Part shown: one piece after another, positions 63,520 to 64,000 of the stretch
How the letters are laid out: the number at the start of each line of letters is the position of its first letter
How positions within the stretch are numbered: position 1 is the stretch's first letter
Assembly: GCA_963759545.1 (NCBI GenBank)
Contig: CAVXAB010000017.1
Coordinates: 186,001 to 250,000, forward strand
Direction of reading: 5' to 3'
DNA length: 64,000 nucleotides
Source: Trebonia sp963759545
Lineage (GTDB): Bacteria; Actinomycetota; Actinomycetes; Streptosporangiales; Streptosporangiaceae
Program-made: the position numbers and the translations under genes
The notes under the pieces: model-generated
What the model was told of the DNA's origin: nothing
Seen by the model: only the letters and a program-made list of their open reading frames with translations
Database searches by the model: none

Positions 63520-64000
63520 CTACCGGCGCTGCAGCCGGGTCTCGAACGCGTCGCGGAGCGCGTCACCGATGAAGTTAAACGAGATGCAAGTCAGGATGAT
63601 CGCCACGCCCGGCGGGTAGATCAGCCACCAGTAATTGCCGCCCTGGATGTAGGTCAGGCCGGTGGACAGCATCGAGCCCCAGTCAGTGTTCGGCGGGGCC
63701 ACGCCCAAGGTGAGGAAGCCGAGGACCGACAGCGTGAGGATCGCGTCGGCGACCGCGAACGTGGCCTGGACGATGATCGTGCCGATCGCGTTCGGCACGA
63801 TGTGCTTGAGCACCGACCGGAGCGGGCGGCCGCCGATCACCTTCACCGCCTGCACGTACTCGCGGTTGCGCAGCGAGAGCGTCTCGCCGCGGACCAGGCG
63901 GGCGACACCGAACCAGTAGAAGATCGCGATGATGAAGATGATCGTGGTCGGCGTCGGGTGGAAGATCACCGAGAGGATGATGATGATCATCAGCGACGGC
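63520..64000 (-). CDS. OppC/DppC-type permease, C-terminal part (cut by window edge)
   Basis: 160 residues of a binding-protein-dependent permease: RGETLSLRNREYVQAVKVIGGRPLRSVLKHIVPNAIGTIIV includes the EAA loop, preceded and followed by membrane helices; ends ISFNFIGDALRDAFETRL, typical of DppC. The N-terminal part, the partner permease and the binding protein should lie beyond the right edge. 12 bp separate it from the ATPase gene. Confidence 0.9.
   Translation of the reverse strand, partial: PSLMIIIILSVIFHPTPTTIIFIIAIFYWFGVARLVRGETLSLRNREYVQAVKVIGGRPLRSVLKHIVPNAIGTIIVQATFAVADAILTLSVLGFLTLGVAPPNTDWGSMLSTGLTYIQGGNYWWLIYPPGVAIILTCISFNFIGDALRDAFETRLQRR

Overview
The window is chromosomal DNA of a very GC-rich actinomycete. 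Supporting signs are GTG/TTG starts, strong third-position GC, F420-type oxidoreductases (two LLM-class, one Ddn-like), actinobacterial DUF families (DUF3710, DUF3093, DUF4193, DUF4235, DUF6457), a TrkA/TrkA pair, and the dut, DUF3710, DUF3093, DUF4193, inositol-monophosphatase and ferrochelatase neighbourhood known from Streptomyces. A Streptosporangiales- or Streptomyces-like organism fits; genus is not decidable from sequence reading.

Layout. 1-10 kb: 5' end of dxs, a truncated P-loop kinase, quinone reductase, cupin, SDR, AraC regulator, secreted lipase, PucR-like regulator, phospholipase-C-like phosphoesterase, acidic hypothetical protein. 10-20 kb: aconitase, two LLM oxidoreductases, a 6PGDH-like dehydrogenase, a roughly 1000-residue Gly/Pro-rich protein. 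20-32 kb: small GntR regulator with a perfect operator, RNA uracil methyltransferase, two TrkA K+-uptake regulators, DUF3710-dut, AI-2E-like exporter, small membrane proteins, DUF4193, inositol phosphatase-ferrochelatase pair, MFS exporter, lytic transglycosylase. 33-45 kb: TetR, GuaB1, hydrolase, ammonium transporter with GlnR-like boxes, self-regulating LacI, SDR, a two-subunit acyl-CoA dehydrogenase operon with an SDR, lipoprotein. 46-55 kb: giant FAD/Fe-S D-lactate-type dehydrogenase, then envelope functions (DUF2079, three-gene ABC-2 exporter, GtrA, family 51 glycosyltransferase) and tRNA-Pro(GGG). 55-64 kb: histone-H1-like protein, Ddn-like enzyme, MBL hydrolase, two methyltransferases, YceI/HxlR pair, fused OppD-OppF and an OppC-type permease running off the edge.

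Three features stand out beyond the gene list. (1) A dispersed intergenic repeat of about 180 bp (7025-7207 and 45548-45720) carries a 10-bp inverted repeat around a 20-nt core, and the core is flipped between the two copies while the flanks are not; a diverged third hairpin lies at 18558-18605. (2) A short motif, CTTGTTGCTGTTATC and variants, occurs at seven sites, always on the same strand, at gene ends and in one case inside a gene. (3) About thirteen single-base frame breaks hit otherwise well-conserved genes, including aconitase, ferrochelatase and the family 51 glycosyltransferase. This is best explained by indel errors in a draft assembly, and several protein ends below were rebuilt on that basis.

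No prophage, insertion sequence, CRISPR array, rRNA operon or replication origin was seen. I found no complete new multi-gene system; the repeat families are the most unusual content.
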